Assembly (NCBI GenBank): GCA_028694915.1
Contig: JAQVJY010000005.1
Location: forward strand, 61,637-125,636
Source of the DNA: Paludibacteraceae bacterium
GTDB taxonomy: Bacteria > Bacteroidota > Bacteroidia > Bacteroidales > Paludibacteraceae
Reading direction: 5' to 3'
DNA: 64,000 nt
Shown here piece by piece: positions 35,749 through 46,064 of the stretch. The notes below the pieces were generated by a model. It saw only the letters and a list, made by a program, of their open reading frames with translations. It was not told the origin of the DNA and made no database searches. The position numbers and the translations under genes are program-made. How positions within the stretch are numbered: the stretch's first letter is position 1; each line of letters starts with the position of its first letter.

Positions 35749-36960
35749 TTAGTTTTTATTGCGTAAATAAGCTGGTTGATTTTCGAGGTAATTCAACGCC
35801 TCGTCGTCATCTAAATCAAATAACGTAGCCGATTCAGTTTCTGTGGCATTTTTCGATTCAGGATACAACTCTTGACGCCACTGTTCTTTCGCATCAACAG
35901 GCTTAGTTTCCCAAGGTTTTGGCGTTTCTTTAGGGGCTTTAGGCTGAACCTCTTCTTCGGCAATCTCTTCGTCTTTTACATATTTTGGTATGGCTGAAGA
36001 ATTAAAGCCAGTTGCAATAAGTGTAATTTTTACACCATCTCCTAAATTATCGTCAAACGTAGCTCCCCAAATCACTTCAATATCTTCACCCATTTGCGCC
36101 ATAAACGCATTGATTTCCTCAATTTCTTCCATGCGAATTTGGTTAGTTGTTGAGCAATAGATATTCAACAAAATCTTTTTAGATTCATGTACATCATTAT
36201 TATTCAACAAAGGAGAATGAAGCGCATCAAGAATGGCATTCGTAATACGGTGTTCGCCTTCGGCATACCCCGTATTCATAATAGCAACGCCACCATCTTT
36301 CATAATGGTATTCACATCGGCAAAGTCGACGTTGATATAACCATCTATAGTGATAATTTCGGCAATGCCCTTGGCCGCTTCTGCCAACACATCGTCGGCT
36401 TTGGCAAACGCATTCGACAATTCTAAATCGGGGTAAATTTGACGTAACTTCTCATTGTTCACAACCAAAATAGCATCCACGTGTTGGCTCATTTGTCGAA
36501 CTCCTTCGAGGGCTTGGTCAATTTTACGTTTCCCCTCAAACGCAAATGGAATAGTAACAATGCCAACTGTAAGAATTCCCAAATCGTGTGCTACTTTAGC
36601 AATAACGGGAGCCGCTCCAGTGCCAGTACCACCACCCATACCTGCGGTAATAAACACCATTTTAGTATTATCTTGAAGCAATTGTTCTATTTTAGGTAAC
36701 GACGCCTCTACAGCTTGACGAGCTACTTCTGGTCGACCACCTGCACCAAGTCCTTCTCCAAGTAAAATTTGTCGACTTACAGGCGAGCGTTTTAGTGCTT
36801 GATCATCGGTATTACATACAACAAACGACACATCGGCTATTCCTTGACGAAACATGTGATTGACCGCATTGCCGCCACCACCGCCAACTCCAATTACTTT
36901 GATAATTGACAAGCTGTTCATGGCGGTTGTCAAATCTGTCAAATTTTGTTCAAGACCCAT
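35749..36960 (-). CDS. ftsZ: Cell division protein FtsZ
   Basis: 403 residues; tubulin-like GTPase that forms the Z ring. GTP-binding motifs: VIGVGGGGGNAVNHM near residue 22-36 and the tubulin signature GGGTGTGAAPVIA; the T7 loop is NVDFADVNTIM. A Pro/Glu/Lys-rich linker (about 340-370) leads to the C-terminal peptide EALNYLENQPAYLRNKN, the Bacteroidetes form of the FtsA-binding tail. Confidence 0.98.
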   Translation of the reverse strand: MGLEQNLTDLTTAMNSLSIIKVIGVGGGGGNAVNHMFRQGIADVSFVVCNTDDQALKRSPVSRQILLGEGLGAGGRPEVARQAVEASLPKIEQLLQDNTKMVFITAGMGGGTGTGAAPVIAKVAHDLGILTVGIVTIPFAFEGKRKIDQALEGVRQMSQHVDAILVVNNEKLRQIYPDLELSNAFAKADDVLAEAAKGIAEIITIDGYINVDFADVNTIMKDGGVAIMNTGYAEGEHRITNAILDALHSPLLNNNDVHESKKILLNIYCSTTNQIRMEEIEEINAFMAQMGEDIEVIWGATFDDNLGDGVKITLIATGFNSSAIPKYVKDEEIAEEEVQPKAPKETPKPWETKPVDAKEQWRQELYPESKNATETESATLFDLDDDEALNYLENQPAYLRNKN

Positions 36961-36988
36961 ACTATCAAATTTTATGTTAGTGTATTTA

Positions 36989-38269
36989 TTAATTTGCGTT
37001 TTCTTTTAAAGGAGCATCGTCTGAAAAAAGATCACCTAATTTAGAACCAAAAAAATCTTTTAATCCTTTCTTTGGGGCTTTTTTAGCTTGTTTTTTCGTA
37101 TTTTGATTCAATGGCTGACAACAGTTTTGTGTGCCACAGAGCAAAAGTCCAATCAATTGCGCATATTCACGGCGAATAAAGTCTTCATTGGTGGTTTCAG
37201 TCAAATGACCCACATACGACCCAATACGAACGTCCATTCCCGATTTTTCTTTCACAATTTCGTCAACGTATTTCATATTGGTAACGCCACCTGTAATGAC
37301 CAAACCAGCATTGAGTGCATCAGCACAGCCTGATTTATGAATTTGCGACATCACTAGGTCGATAATTTCGTGTAAACGAGCTGTGATAATGAGTTCCACA
37401 TCTTTGGTTGAAACAGAACGTTGTTCAAGCCCTTCGGCCGTGGCTGGCAACTCAATTTTTAATACTTTTTTGTCGCGCATAGAGAATTTTTCGCCACACA
37501 TCAGTTTTAGCTTTTCAGCCTCTTGCTCAAGTAGTTTCAACGATTTTAAATCGTTAGTAATATGTTTACCGCCGATAGGAATGACGGCCAAATGTTTCAT
37601 TAAACCATCTTTATAAACCGCTACAGATGTACAACCTGCTCCAAAATCAATAACAGCACTGCCAAGTTCCTTTTCTGATTCACTCAATAAGGCAGTAGCT
37701 GTAGCCATTGGAGCCAAGAATTTCTGTGCAATTTCATAGCCTAAAGTACGTTCAGCACACTTATCGATATTCAAATTGACTTCAGGTTTGCCTACAGCTA
37801 AAATGTAAGACGCTGCCAAATTGCCACCTATTACGCCTATAGGATTCTGAATGGGTTCGTTATCAAGCATAAATGTGTCAGTCAAAACACGTAATATGTC
37901 GCGCTCTGGAATAGCTGTATTTTGAGCTACCGCTTCCATTTCGGCTAGAATTTCTTCCGTAATTTCTTCGTTATGACCAAAAATGCGAGGTACATTCACA
38001 CGTACCGTACGCAACGAGCGACCATTGACACCCACATAGAACTGATAAATCGGTAATTTAATGCGATTTGCCAACAGTTTGAGCATCATACTCAAGCGTG
38101 CAGCCACCTCACTCGGCTTAGTGATTATGCCGTTACGAATACTATCCTGAGGTGTTGGCTCCGATTCTAAAGCAAGAATTTCAAGCTTTCCATCAGCAAA
38201 CTTTTTAGCGGCCATAACAGCCAGCTTAGCATTACCCAAATCGGCGGCTACAATAATTTCAGAGTCCAT
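36989..38269 (-). CDS. ftsA: Cell division protein FtsA
   Basis: 426 residues; actin-like ATPase that anchors FtsZ to the membrane. IIVAADLGNAKLAVMAAKK opens the phosphate-1 motif, SAVIDFGAGCTSVAVYKDG is phosphate-2, and LVITGGVTNMKYV the adenosine motif. The C-terminal segment LKDFFGSKLGDLFS is an amphipathic helix expected to bind the membrane. 28 bases before ftsZ and 9 after ftsQ. Confidence 0.97.
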   Translation of the reverse strand: MDSEIIVAADLGNAKLAVMAAKKFADGKLEILALESEPTPQDSIRNGIITKPSEVAARLSMMLKLLANRIKLPIYQFYVGVNGRSLRTVRVNVPRIFGHNEEITEEILAEMEAVAQNTAIPERDILRVLTDTFMLDNEPIQNPIGVIGGNLAASYILAVGKPEVNLNIDKCAERTLGYEIAQKFLAPMATATALLSESEKELGSAVIDFGAGCTSVAVYKDGLMKHLAVIPIGGKHITNDLKSLKLLEQEAEKLKLMCGEKFSMRDKKVLKIELPATAEGLEQRSVSTKDVELIITARLHEIIDLVMSQIHKSGCADALNAGLVITGGVTNMKYVDEIVKEKSGMDVRIGSYVGHLTETTNEDFIRREYAQLIGLLLCGTQNCCQPLNQNTKKQAKKAPKKGLKDFFGSKLGDLFSDDAPLKENAN

Positions 38270-38278
38270 AAATAGATA

Positions 38279-39052
38279 TTAATTTTCAATTTTTATTTCA
38301 GTTTCAGGTATGGGTTCAGGCTTTATACAAACAACCTGATCACGGTAGCGTAGATCAATGCGCGTATATCGATTCCAACCTACACGCGGTAAACCTTCCT
38401 TGTAGAAGGTAAATAATTTTGCCAATTTTTGCTGTGCATTTTTCACCGAACCCAAATAGATGATGTGCGATCCAACTCGAGGGATTAATTCCACATCCAA
38501 ATTGGGGTAAACATGAATTTGCGTGATTTGATTCGACCAAAAATCATCGTCTTGCAAAGATACTATAAAATCAAATAACTCATTTCTAATAAAGTCTTTA
38601 TTTACATAGCCTGTAACAATAGGCACATACACAGCATATTTGGTGGATATAGGCATACGTAAACGATTTTCGTCGACATAAAAATTATTCCGTTCTGTCA
38701 ATACTTGGAACACGGGTTTACGTTGTTTTACATCGATATTTAAAGTACCTGAAGGCGTTTGATAGCACGACACAAAATTAATCATCGGATGCTTTTTAAC
38801 CGCCTTTTCCACCGCTTGCAAATCAATTTTGGCAAAAGATAAACCTTTATATTTAGTACGATTATTTTCTAACAACGTCACTATTTCTTGAGTTGTCACA
38901 AAGCGCGAATCATCAGCATCTAACACATTCACTTTCAATCCTGTACATGAGCGATTTTCAGTAATTGGCGTCACAAAAATAACGGCAGCCAGCAAGTAGC
39001 CACACAAAAGTGTGACACTAACAGCAATTAATATGATGCGCCAAATTTTCAT
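38279..39052 (-). CDS. ftsQ: Cell division protein FtsQ
   Basis: 257 residues; bitopic scaffold linking early and late division proteins. One membrane helix at about 7-29, then a POTRA-like segment with LENNRTKYKGLSFAKIDLQAVEKAVKKHP and a beta domain ending RYTRIDLRYRDQVVCIKPEP, characteristic of FtsQ/DivIB. Divergent in sequence as usual; called from position and domain order between murC and ftsA. Confidence 0.93.
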   Translation of the reverse strand: MKIWRIILIAVSVTLLCGYLLAAVIFVTPITENRSCTGLKVNVLDADDSRFVTTQEIVTLLENNRTKYKGLSFAKIDLQAVEKAVKKHPMINFVSCYQTPSGTLNIDVKQRKPVFQVLTERNNFYVDENRLRMPISTKYAVYVPIVTGYVNKDFIRNELFDFIVSLQDDDFWSNQITQIHVYPNLDVELIPRVGSHIIYLGSVKNAQQKLAKLFTFYKEGLPRVGWNRYTRIDLRYRDQVVCIKPEPIPETEIKIEN

Positions 39053-39077
39053 GGTTCAAAGTACTTTTTTTGCAAAA

Positions 39078-40439
39078 TTAATGAAAAACCTCAACCAACT
39101 GTGGTAAATAAGTATCAATATCGCCGGCACCGACCGTTAATAAAACATCGAACTGCTTAGTTTTCAGCAAATCTATCAACTCCGCTTTGGTTGTCAATGT
39201 TTTCAAAGGACAAGTCACTTCGTCAAAAATAAGTTGCGACGTAACGCCAGGAATAGGCAGTTCGCGAGCTGGATAAATTTCGACCAACACCACCTCATCG
39301 AGATACGACAACGATGCAGCAAATTCTTTATAAAAATCGTGTGTGCGGCTGAATAAGTGCGGTTGGAAAACGCCCAATACTTTTTTACCGGCATATAGCG
39401 CTTTTACCGACTGAATACTTGCCAAAAGTTCGGCTGGATGATGTGCATAATCATCGATAATAGTCAGTTTATCAGTTTTTAAATGCGTTTCGAAACGACG
39501 GCGAATACCCGCGAACGAAGCCATTCCAGCGCGTAATTCATCGGCGGTAACACCATTGAGATAAGCCAACGCCATTGCAGCCACACCATTTTCCACATTC
39601 ACCAAGACTGGAACGCCCAAATTCACATCGTCAATACGGCTAGTTGGCGTTACAAAATCAAAATGTAACTCGCCATTACCAATTTTAATATTTTCTGCAT
39701 AAAAATCGGCTGGCTCTGTAGCTGAATAGGTATATAGTTTGACTCCGGCTTGCAAACGAGGTTTCAATTCTATGCCTTTTTTCATAATCAAACAGCCACC
39801 TGTCTGAATAAGCGAAGTAAAATGGGCAAAACTCTCTAAATAAGCTTCGTGTGTACCATAAATATCAAGATGATCGGTATCGACCGCGGTAACTACTGCC
39901 ATATAAGGCGTAAGATGATGAAACGAACGATCGAATTCGTCAGCTTCAATCACCACCAAATCACATTTATCGGACAAAAGCAAATTGCTTGTATAATTTT
40001 TTGAAATTCCACCTAAAAACGCATTACAATCCACATAACTTTGCTTCAACAAATGAGCAGTCATGGTACTTGTAGTGGTTTTTCCATGCGTGCCAGCCAC
40101 ACACAAACCACGTTCGATGCGTGTCACTTCACCTAAAACTTGGGCGCGTTTTTGAATGGTAAATCCTTGTTTTACAAAATAGTTATATTCACTATTATCA
40201 GCAGGAATAGCTGGTGTATACACTACCAATGTTTTAGTTTTATCAGTAAATGCAAGCGGCACTAAATTCACGTCATCATCGTAATGAATGGAAATACCTT
40301 CTTGTTCTAATTCTTCGCAGAGTTGACTACGTGTACGGTCGTAACCAGCCACGTCAAAGCCTTTTGCTTTAAAATAACGTGCGATAGCACTCATACCAAT
40401 ACCGCCAATTCCGAGAAAATAAAAATGTGTATAATTCAT
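39078..40439 (-). CDS. murC: UDP-N-acetylmuramate--L-alanine ligase MurC
   Basis: 453 residues; adds L-Ala to UDP-MurNAc. GIGGIGMSAIARYFKAKG is the N-terminal Rossmann motif, VAGTHGKTTTSTMTAHLL the ATP-binding P-loop, EADEFDRSF the metal site, and DDYAHHPAE the C-terminal domain motif. Between murG (8 bases away) and ftsQ in the dcw cluster. Confidence 0.98.
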   Translation of the reverse strand: MNYTHFYFLGIGGIGMSAIARYFKAKGFDVAGYDRTRSQLCEELEQEGISIHYDDDVNLVPLAFTDKTKTLVVYTPAIPADNSEYNYFVKQGFTIQKRAQVLGEVTRIERGLCVAGTHGKTTTSTMTAHLLKQSYVDCNAFLGGISKNYTSNLLLSDKCDLVVIEADEFDRSFHHLTPYMAVVTAVDTDHLDIYGTHEAYLESFAHFTSLIQTGGCLIMKKGIELKPRLQAGVKLYTYSATEPADFYAENIKIGNGELHFDFVTPTSRIDDVNLGVPVLVNVENGVAAMALAYLNGVTADELRAGMASFAGIRRRFETHLKTDKLTIIDDYAHHPAELLASIQSVKALYAGKKVLGVFQPHLFSRTHDFYKEFAASLSYLDEVVLVEIYPARELPIPGVTSQLIFDEVTCPLKTLTTKAELIDLLKTKQFDVLLTVGAGDIDTYLPQLVEVFH

Positions 40440-40447
40440 AAGAAAAA

Positions 40448-41554
40448 CTATTTACGAAGATTTGCCAATTTAATAACCTCTTCCGCTATACGTCGTGCCG
40501 AATCTTTTTCGGCTAATTTCAAACTATTTTGTGACAGTTGTGCCAATTGTGTTTCATCAAAAATTAATTGTAACGCTTTGGAAATTAACTCTTTTTCCGC
40601 ATCTACATCTTTGACCAATACCGCCGCTTGTTTATTCACTAAAGCCATAGCATTGTGCGTTTGATGATCCTCAGCCACATTGGGCGATGGCACCAAAATG
40701 GTAGCTTTGCCAAGCAAACACAATTCTGAAATAGAACTTGCTCCAGCGCGCGAAATTACCAAATCGGCCATAGCGTAGGCTAAATCCATGCGACTAATAA
40801 AATCGGTAACAATAAAATGAGACGATACAAATGGCGTTGCCGCTTTCCGTGCCTCATCGATATATCCTTTTCCAGTTTGCCATAACACTTGAATACCAGC
40901 TTCGGTTAATTCCTTTAGATGTAAAATAACGCTTTGATTAATGGTTCGAGCGCCAAGACTTCCACCCACAATCAACAGTGTTTTTTTATCAGGAGAAAAA
41001 CCAAATTCCGCATAACCTTCCGCTTTACTACCTTGTGTCAGATTTTGGCGAACAGGATTACCCGTCAAAATAATTTTATCAGCGGGAAAGAATTTTTCCA
41101 TACCCTCGTAGGCCACACAAATTTTAGCGGCTTCTTTAGCTAATAATTTATTAGTAACACCTGCAAATCCATTTTGTTCTTGTAGTAACGTGGGCACACC
41201 TAGTTGATGAGCCATTTTTAGAGCTGCTCCACTCGCATAGCCGCCAACACCGACAGCCACATCGGGCTGAAAATTCTTAATCAGTTTACGCGCACGCCAC
41301 ATACTGATTTCCAAATCCCACAAAACCGAGAGGTTTTTGAACCAATTCTGACGATCAAAACCACGTACAGGCAAACCGACAATATCGTAGCCTGCTGCTG
41401 GCACACGTTCCATCTCCATACGTCCTTGTGCTCCAACAAATAAAATTTCGCACTCTGGCTGTAACTCCCGTAAAGCATTAGCAATACTTACTGCTGGAAA
41501 TATATGTCCACCAGTTCCGCCACCACTAATCAGATATTTAGGTTGTTTTTTCAT
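40448..41554 (-). CDS. murG: UDP-GlcNAc:lipid I N-acetylglucosaminyltransferase MurG
   Basis: 368 residues from the ATG at 41554, 4 bases after ftsW; in-frame upstream starts would run into ftsW. Makes lipid II on the cytoplasmic membrane face. ISGGGTGGHIFPAVSIANAL is the lipid-binding G loop, VGVGGYASGAAL follows, and LLIVGGSLGARTINQSV with SRAGASSISEL form the UDP-GlcNAc site. Confidence 0.97.
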   Translation of the reverse strand: MKKQPKYLISGGGTGGHIFPAVSIANALRELQPECEILFVGAQGRMEMERVPAAGYDIVGLPVRGFDRQNWFKNLSVLWDLEISMWRARKLIKNFQPDVAVGVGGYASGAALKMAHQLGVPTLLQEQNGFAGVTNKLLAKEAAKICVAYEGMEKFFPADKIILTGNPVRQNLTQGSKAEGYAEFGFSPDKKTLLIVGGSLGARTINQSVILHLKELTEAGIQVLWQTGKGYIDEARKAATPFVSSHFIVTDFISRMDLAYAMADLVISRAGASSISELCLLGKATILVPSPNVAEDHQTHNAMALVNKQAAVLVKDVDAEKELISKALQLIFDETQLAQLSQNSLKLAEKDSARRIAEEVIKLANLRK

Positions 41555-41558
41555 TGTA

Positions 41559-42836
41559 CTACGCATTATTTTCAGGTTTATCAACAGACTCCAATTCATC
41601 GGCAGGTAACACATCGGCAGCTACTTCGCCATTGGCAGTAGCATAACGTGTTACACTCAAAATGAGTCCAAAATAAATACAAGTTATCAAAATAGACGTA
41701 CCACCACGACTAATTAATGGCAATGGTTGTCCTGTGACAGGAATCAACTGAACCGATACGGCCACATGTATAAACGCCTGTAAAACAATAATCAGCGCCA
41801 ATCCCATAACCAAAACGGCAGGATAAACCGTTGTCGATTTCCAAACAATACGCCCCGCTCGAAAAAGCAAAATAAGGTAAAGCATAATTACAAATACGCC
41901 ACCTATTAAACCCAATTCCTCAACAATAATAGAAAAGATAAAATCGCTAAATGCTTCAGGCAATCGATTACGTTGTACGCTAGTACCAGGTCCGTGAGGG
42001 AAAATACCGCCACGTGCTATGGCTATTTGCCCATGAACAGGTTGTAAATTAGAACTATGTATTTTATATTTCTCATTAGGGTCACTACTCTTACCAAAAT
42101 TTTCGATACGAGCTACCCACGTATAAGCACGTCCAAATGTTTTATAAAAAGTACGTGCTACAGGATTTGCATTTCTTAAATTATCAGCTTGGTAGTTTTC
42201 TTCTGGAATAAGCACTGCAATGGCAAAGACAAGACCAATAAACAACACAATAATTCCCCAAAATGAGGCTAATCGCTTAAAGGCAATTTGACCACAAAAC
42301 AACATAGCAGAAACCACGGTGAAAAGCAATGCTGCGGTAGAAAAGTTCTCTGGTAAAATAAGCCCACACGTAACCACAATGGACAAAGCTATCCATTTAA
42401 AATATTTGCGTTCAAATTCATCATCTTCGGTTTTTTTGGCTCTACTTATCCAATCAGCCGTCATGATAATTAAACACAATTTAGCGAGTTCCGATGGTTG
42501 AAATTGTGCACCACCAATAGATAACCAACGTGCAGCATCGTTAGCCGAAACACCCTTAATCAAGGTAAATACCAACAATCCGAGCGACACTACCCAACCC
42601 ACATAACCCAACATCTTAATCAATTTATAATCGACCTGCTGAACGATAATCATCAAAGCAGTACCAATGCCAAGAAACATAATATGGCGCAAAATTGGGC
42701 CGCCAATAGAAGAACCTCTCGACACCAACGTACTAGATGCACTGAACATCTCGATAATAGAGATGATACAGAGAAAGAAAAAGACCATCCAGATGACGTA
42801 ATCGCCTTTCAACTGATTTTTAATGTTGTTGTTCAC
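41559..42836 (-). CDS. ftsW: Lipid II polymerase FtsW (SEDS family)
   Basis: 425 residues with about ten membrane segments. Septal peptidoglycan glycosyltransferase working with the class B penicillin-binding protein FtsI. The conserved extracellular loop region with GRAYTWVARIENF and IARGGIFPHGPGTS, and the C-terminal TGQPLPLISRGGTSILITCIYFGLILS, identify SEDS/FtsW. An acidic cytoplasmic tail (ELESVDKPENNA) ends the protein. Confidence 0.96.
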   Translation of the reverse strand: MNNNIKNQLKGDYVIWMVFFFLCIISIIEMFSASSTLVSRGSSIGGPILRHIMFLGIGTALMIIVQQVDYKLIKMLGYVGWVVSLGLLVFTLIKGVSANDAARWLSIGGAQFQPSELAKLCLIIMTADWISRAKKTEDDEFERKYFKWIALSIVVTCGLILPENFSTAALLFTVVSAMLFCGQIAFKRLASFWGIIVLFIGLVFAIAVLIPEENYQADNLRNANPVARTFYKTFGRAYTWVARIENFGKSSDPNEKYKIHSSNLQPVHGQIAIARGGIFPHGPGTSVQRNRLPEAFSDFIFSIIVEELGLIGGVFVIMLYLILLFRAGRIVWKSTTVYPAVLVMGLALIIVLQAFIHVAVSVQLIPVTGQPLPLISRGGTSILITCIYFGLILSVTRYATANGEVAADVLPADELESVDKPENNA

Positions 42837-42857
42837 GCGCTCAAAAGTTAAGTGAAA

Positions 42858-44201
42858 TTACAAGTTACGTACGCAAGCTTTAAACTGCTCACCACGATCT
42901 TCATAATTTTTAAACAAATCGAAACTAGCACAACAAGGTGATAATAAAACCGTATCACCAGCATGAGCCACTTCATACGCCTTGGCTACACAATCTTCGA
43001 TAGACGACACTTCGTACATAGCGCACGTGCAATGATCGCTCCAGTATTCGCGTAATTTGGTATTATCCACTCCCATAAAAATGAGTGTATGTACTTTTTG
43101 ACGTACCAAATATTCTATTTCCGAATAATCATTGCCTTTGTCGGTTCCACCAAGAATAAGTACTGTAGGCGTTTTCATACTTTGTAGAGCATACCAACAA
43201 GAGTTCACATTGGTGGCTTTAGAATCGTTAATATAACGCACACCACGCACCGAAGCCACATATTCCAAACGGTGTTCAACACCTTGAAATTCGGCTAACG
43301 ATTTACGAATAGTCTCTTTACGAATGTGTACAAGTTGAGCAGCCAAGCCGGCAGCCATTGAGTTGTATACATTGTGAGTTCCTTGTAAAGCTAATTCTTC
43401 TACTGGCATAATCATATTATCTTCTTTATGTTGTGATTTTATAGTTAAATCTTCATGTTCAACAAATGCTTCTGTTTTGTCCGTTTTTTCCAATGCAAAT
43501 GGCAATAAACGTGCTTTGATATCACGTTTTTCCAACTCTTCTTTCAACACAGGATCATCGTTCCAAAAAATAAAAGCATCTTCAGGTGTTTGATTTTGAA
43601 GAATACGGAACTTGGAATCGATGTAATTTTGAAATTTATAATCGTAACGATCAAGATGATCGGGCGTAATATTTAAAATAACCGACACGTTGGCTTTAAA
43701 ATCGTACATGCCATCGAGTTGGAACGAACTCAATTCAAGTACATAATAATCATATTGGCATTCAGCCACTTGCCAAGCAAAACTTTTACCCACATTACCT
43801 GCCAAACCAACATTCAATCCTTCATTTTTCAAGATAAAATAGGTCAACATGGTGGTAGTTGTTTTACCATTTGAACCGGTAATACATATTTTCTTGGCAT
43901 TGGTATAACGTGACGCGAACTCAATTTCTGAAATAACAGGAATGTGTTTGGCGCGTAACGCTTTCACCATAGGTGCTTTATCAGGAATTCCAGGACTTTT
44001 AACTACTTCATCGGCATTTAGAATCAAGGCCTCGGTGTGCTGCTTTTCTTCATAAGCAATACCACGACGCTCCAACTCCTCTTTATACAAAGGTTTTAAA
44101 GCCGATAAATCGGATAAAAACACATCAAAACCGTGTTTTTGTGCAAGAATGGCTGTTCCAACGCCACTTTCGCCTCCACCGAGAATTACTAACCGTTTCA
44201 T
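42858..44201 (-). CDS. murD: UDP-N-acetylmuramoylalanine--D-glutamate ligase MurD
   Basis: 447 residues from the ATG at 44201 (a TTG two codons upstream is less likely). Adds D-Glu to UDP-MurNAc-L-Ala. VILGGGESGVGTA, ITGSNGKTTTTMLTYFIL (P-loop), NITPDHLDRYD and YINDSKATN are present, and the end LLSPCCASFDLFKNYEDRGEQFK is diagnostic of MurD. Separated from mraY by an inserted L,D-transpeptidase gene. Confidence 0.97.
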   Translation of the reverse strand: MKRLVILGGGESGVGTAILAQKHGFDVFLSDLSALKPLYKEELERRGIAYEEKQHTEALILNADEVVKSPGIPDKAPMVKALRAKHIPVISEIEFASRYTNAKKICITGSNGKTTTTMLTYFILKNEGLNVGLAGNVGKSFAWQVAECQYDYYVLELSSFQLDGMYDFKANVSVILNITPDHLDRYDYKFQNYIDSKFRILQNQTPEDAFIFWNDDPVLKEELEKRDIKARLLPFALEKTDKTEAFVEHEDLTIKSQHKEDNMIMPVEELALQGTHNVYNSMAAGLAAQLVHIRKETIRKSLAEFQGVEHRLEYVASVRGVRYINDSKATNVNSCWYALQSMKTPTVLILGGTDKGNDYSEIEYLVRQKVHTLIFMGVDNTKLREYWSDHCTCAMYEVSSIEDCVAKAYEVAHAGDTVLLSPCCASFDLFKNYEDRGEQFKACVRNL

Positions 44202-44236
44202 ATTCAATAATCTATTAGATACAATAATTTATAAAG

Positions 44237-44755
44237 TCAAGGTTTTATTTCAATTACAGTTCCTACAGGAACAAAATTATATAGTTCTTCTATTTCTGGG
44301 TTTGTTAAAGCAATACAACCAGCTGTCCAATCAATCAATAAGTGTAAACGCCCCAACCAACCTAATCCCGTCTTCAAGCCATGAATTTGTATATAGCCTC
44401 CTGCACTCTTACCTGCTTTATTAGCAAAGTCAATATCATTTGAATTAGGATACGATATTTCCAAATTTGCATGAAATGAACTTTTTGCATTTTTACGACT
44501 AATAACATAAAATCCTTCTGGAGTTTTCTTATCTCCTTCAAACCGTTTTGCACCAATAGGATTTCTTCCCAATGAAACTTCATATGTTTTCACAACTAAC
44601 CCGTCAGAATAAATAGTCAATTGACGTTTTGATTTTTCAACAACCAAACTATCAATTTCACAAGATGGCTCAATTGTTTGCACCGAATTCGAACAAGCGG
44701 TCATTACAGCGCACAATAACATAAACCCCAACCATCTCATAAAATTTAGTATCAT
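44237..44755 (-). CDS. L,D-transpeptidase (YkuD) lipoprotein within the dcw cluster
   Basis: 172 residues from the ATG at 44755, 2 bases after the mraY stop; a second Met at 44740 is possible. MILNFMRWLGFMLLCAVMTAC is a lipoprotein signal with lipobox MTAC. The YkuD domain (about 35-170) has KRQLTIYSDGLVVKTYEVSLG, KKTPEGFY and the active site YIQIHG (His125) with WTAGCIAL (Cys147). Such enzymes form 3-3 crosslinks or attach proteins to peptidoglycan, or trim it. Not a standard dcw member. Base use seems more AT-rich than its neighbours. Confidence 0.9.
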   Translation of the reverse strand: MILNFMRWLGFMLLCAVMTACSNSVQTIEPSCEIDSLVVEKSKRQLTIYSDGLVVKTYEVSLGRNPIGAKRFEGDKKTPEGFYVISRKNAKSSFHANLEISYPNSNDIDFANKAGKSAGGYIQIHGLKTGLGWLGRLHLLIDWTAGCIALTNPEIEELYNFVPVGTVIEIKP

Positions 44756-44757
44756 AT

Positions 44758-46020
44758 TTATCTCATTTTGAGTGTAATAATCGTCACAGCTGCCAAAATC
44801 AAACCTACAATCCAAAAACGAATGGTAATTTTAGATTCTGGTATGGCTTGTTTAGAGCCTTGAATTAAAGCCTCTACCGTTCCTGCTGGCTTTTGATAAT
44901 GATGGTGCAAGGGCGACATCTTAAATATGCGTTTACCCACGCCTGTTCGTTTTTTTGTAAATTTAAAATAGGCGGTTTGTAAAATCACTGATAAGCTCTC
45001 TACCAAGAAAATACCCGACAAAATAGGAATCAATAATTCCTTGTGAATGGCAATAGCAAAAACTGCGATGATACCACCCAATGCCAAACTACCAGTATCG
45101 CCCATAAATACTTGTGCTGGATATGAATTGAACCACAAAAAACCAATAGTAGCCCCGATGAACGCAGCTGCAAACACCAATAATTCCCCTGAACCAGGAA
45201 TATACATGATATTGAGATAGCCAGAATAATGCACATTACCCGACACGTAAGCCAAGATACCAAGCGTGGCTCCTTGTATGGCAGAAGTTCCTGTAGCCAA
45301 TCCATCCAAACCATCGGTTAAATTAGCACCATTTGACACCGCTGTCACCACAAAAATTACGACTATTACAAACAAAATCCAACCGAGCAATTGTTTATTT
45401 TCTCCTGCCCAATTGAAAGCGTCAGCATAATCTAAATTGTTATTTTTAAAGAAAGGAATGGTCGTTTTAGTCGATTTTACTTCATCTTTGGCGTATTCTA
45501 CCACTTCCAATTGCGTTTTTGTATCCACATGTTTTTGTACATTTTCCACAATCACAGCATTGGGGCTAAAATACAATGTAAGCCCCACAATTAATCCAAT
45601 ACCAACCTGACCAATAATTTTAAAAATGCCACGTAACCCATCTTTATTTTTTTTGAAAACCTTAATATAATCGTCAGCAAAGCCCAACAAGCCAAGCCAA
45701 ACGGTAGTAATAAGCATCAAAATCATGTACACATTATCCAACACACCTACAAACAAACAAGGCAAAAGAATAGAAAGCAAAATAATAATTCCACCCATAG
45801 TTGGCGTACCTGTTTTCTTCATTTGCCCTTCAAGATCCAAATCGCGAATAGTTTCGCCAATCTGCATTTTCTGAAGACGATTGATAATACGACGACCTAT
45901 CAAGGTCGAAAAAATCAAAGCAAACAAAAAAGCCAAAGCTGCACGAAACGAAATGTAATTGAACATACCTGCTCCAGGAACGTCCAGTTTGTCGAGATAG
46001 TTAAATAAATAGTAAAGCAT
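44758..46020 (-). CDS. mraY: Phospho-N-acetylmuramoyl-pentapeptide transferase MraY
   Basis: 420 residues, about ten membrane segments; makes lipid I from UDP-MurNAc-pentapeptide and undecaprenyl phosphate. [50 protein letters not shown] and SPLHHHYQ are the family motifs. An insertion of about 60 residues ([21 protein letters not shown]...) in a periplasmic loop makes it longer than the roughly 360 residues of E. coli, as in other Bacteroidetes. Confidence 0.97.
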   Translation of the reverse strand: MLYYLFNYLDKLDVPGAGMFNYISFRAALAFLFALIFSTLIGRRIINRLQKMQIGETIRDLDLEGQMKKTGTPTMGGIIILLSILLPCLFVGVLDNVYMILMLITTVWLGLLGFADDYIKVFKKNKDGLRGIFKIIGQVGIGLIVGLTLYFSPNAVIVENVQKHVDTKTQLEVVEYAKDEVKSTKTTIPFFKNNNLDYADAFNWAGENKQLLGWILFVIVVIFVVTAVSNGANLTDGLDGLATGTSAIQGATLGILAYVSGNVHYSGYLNIMYIPGSGELLVFAAAFIGATIGFLWFNSYPAQVFMGDTGSLALGGIIAVFAIAIHKELLIPILSGIFLVESLSVILQTAYFKFTKKRTGVGKRIFKMSPLHHHYQKPAGTVEALIQGSKQAIPESKITIRFWIVGLILAAVTIITLKMR

Positions 46021-46064
46021 AGGCTTAAATTTTATAGTATGAATAGGTTAAAATTCACAAGTTG

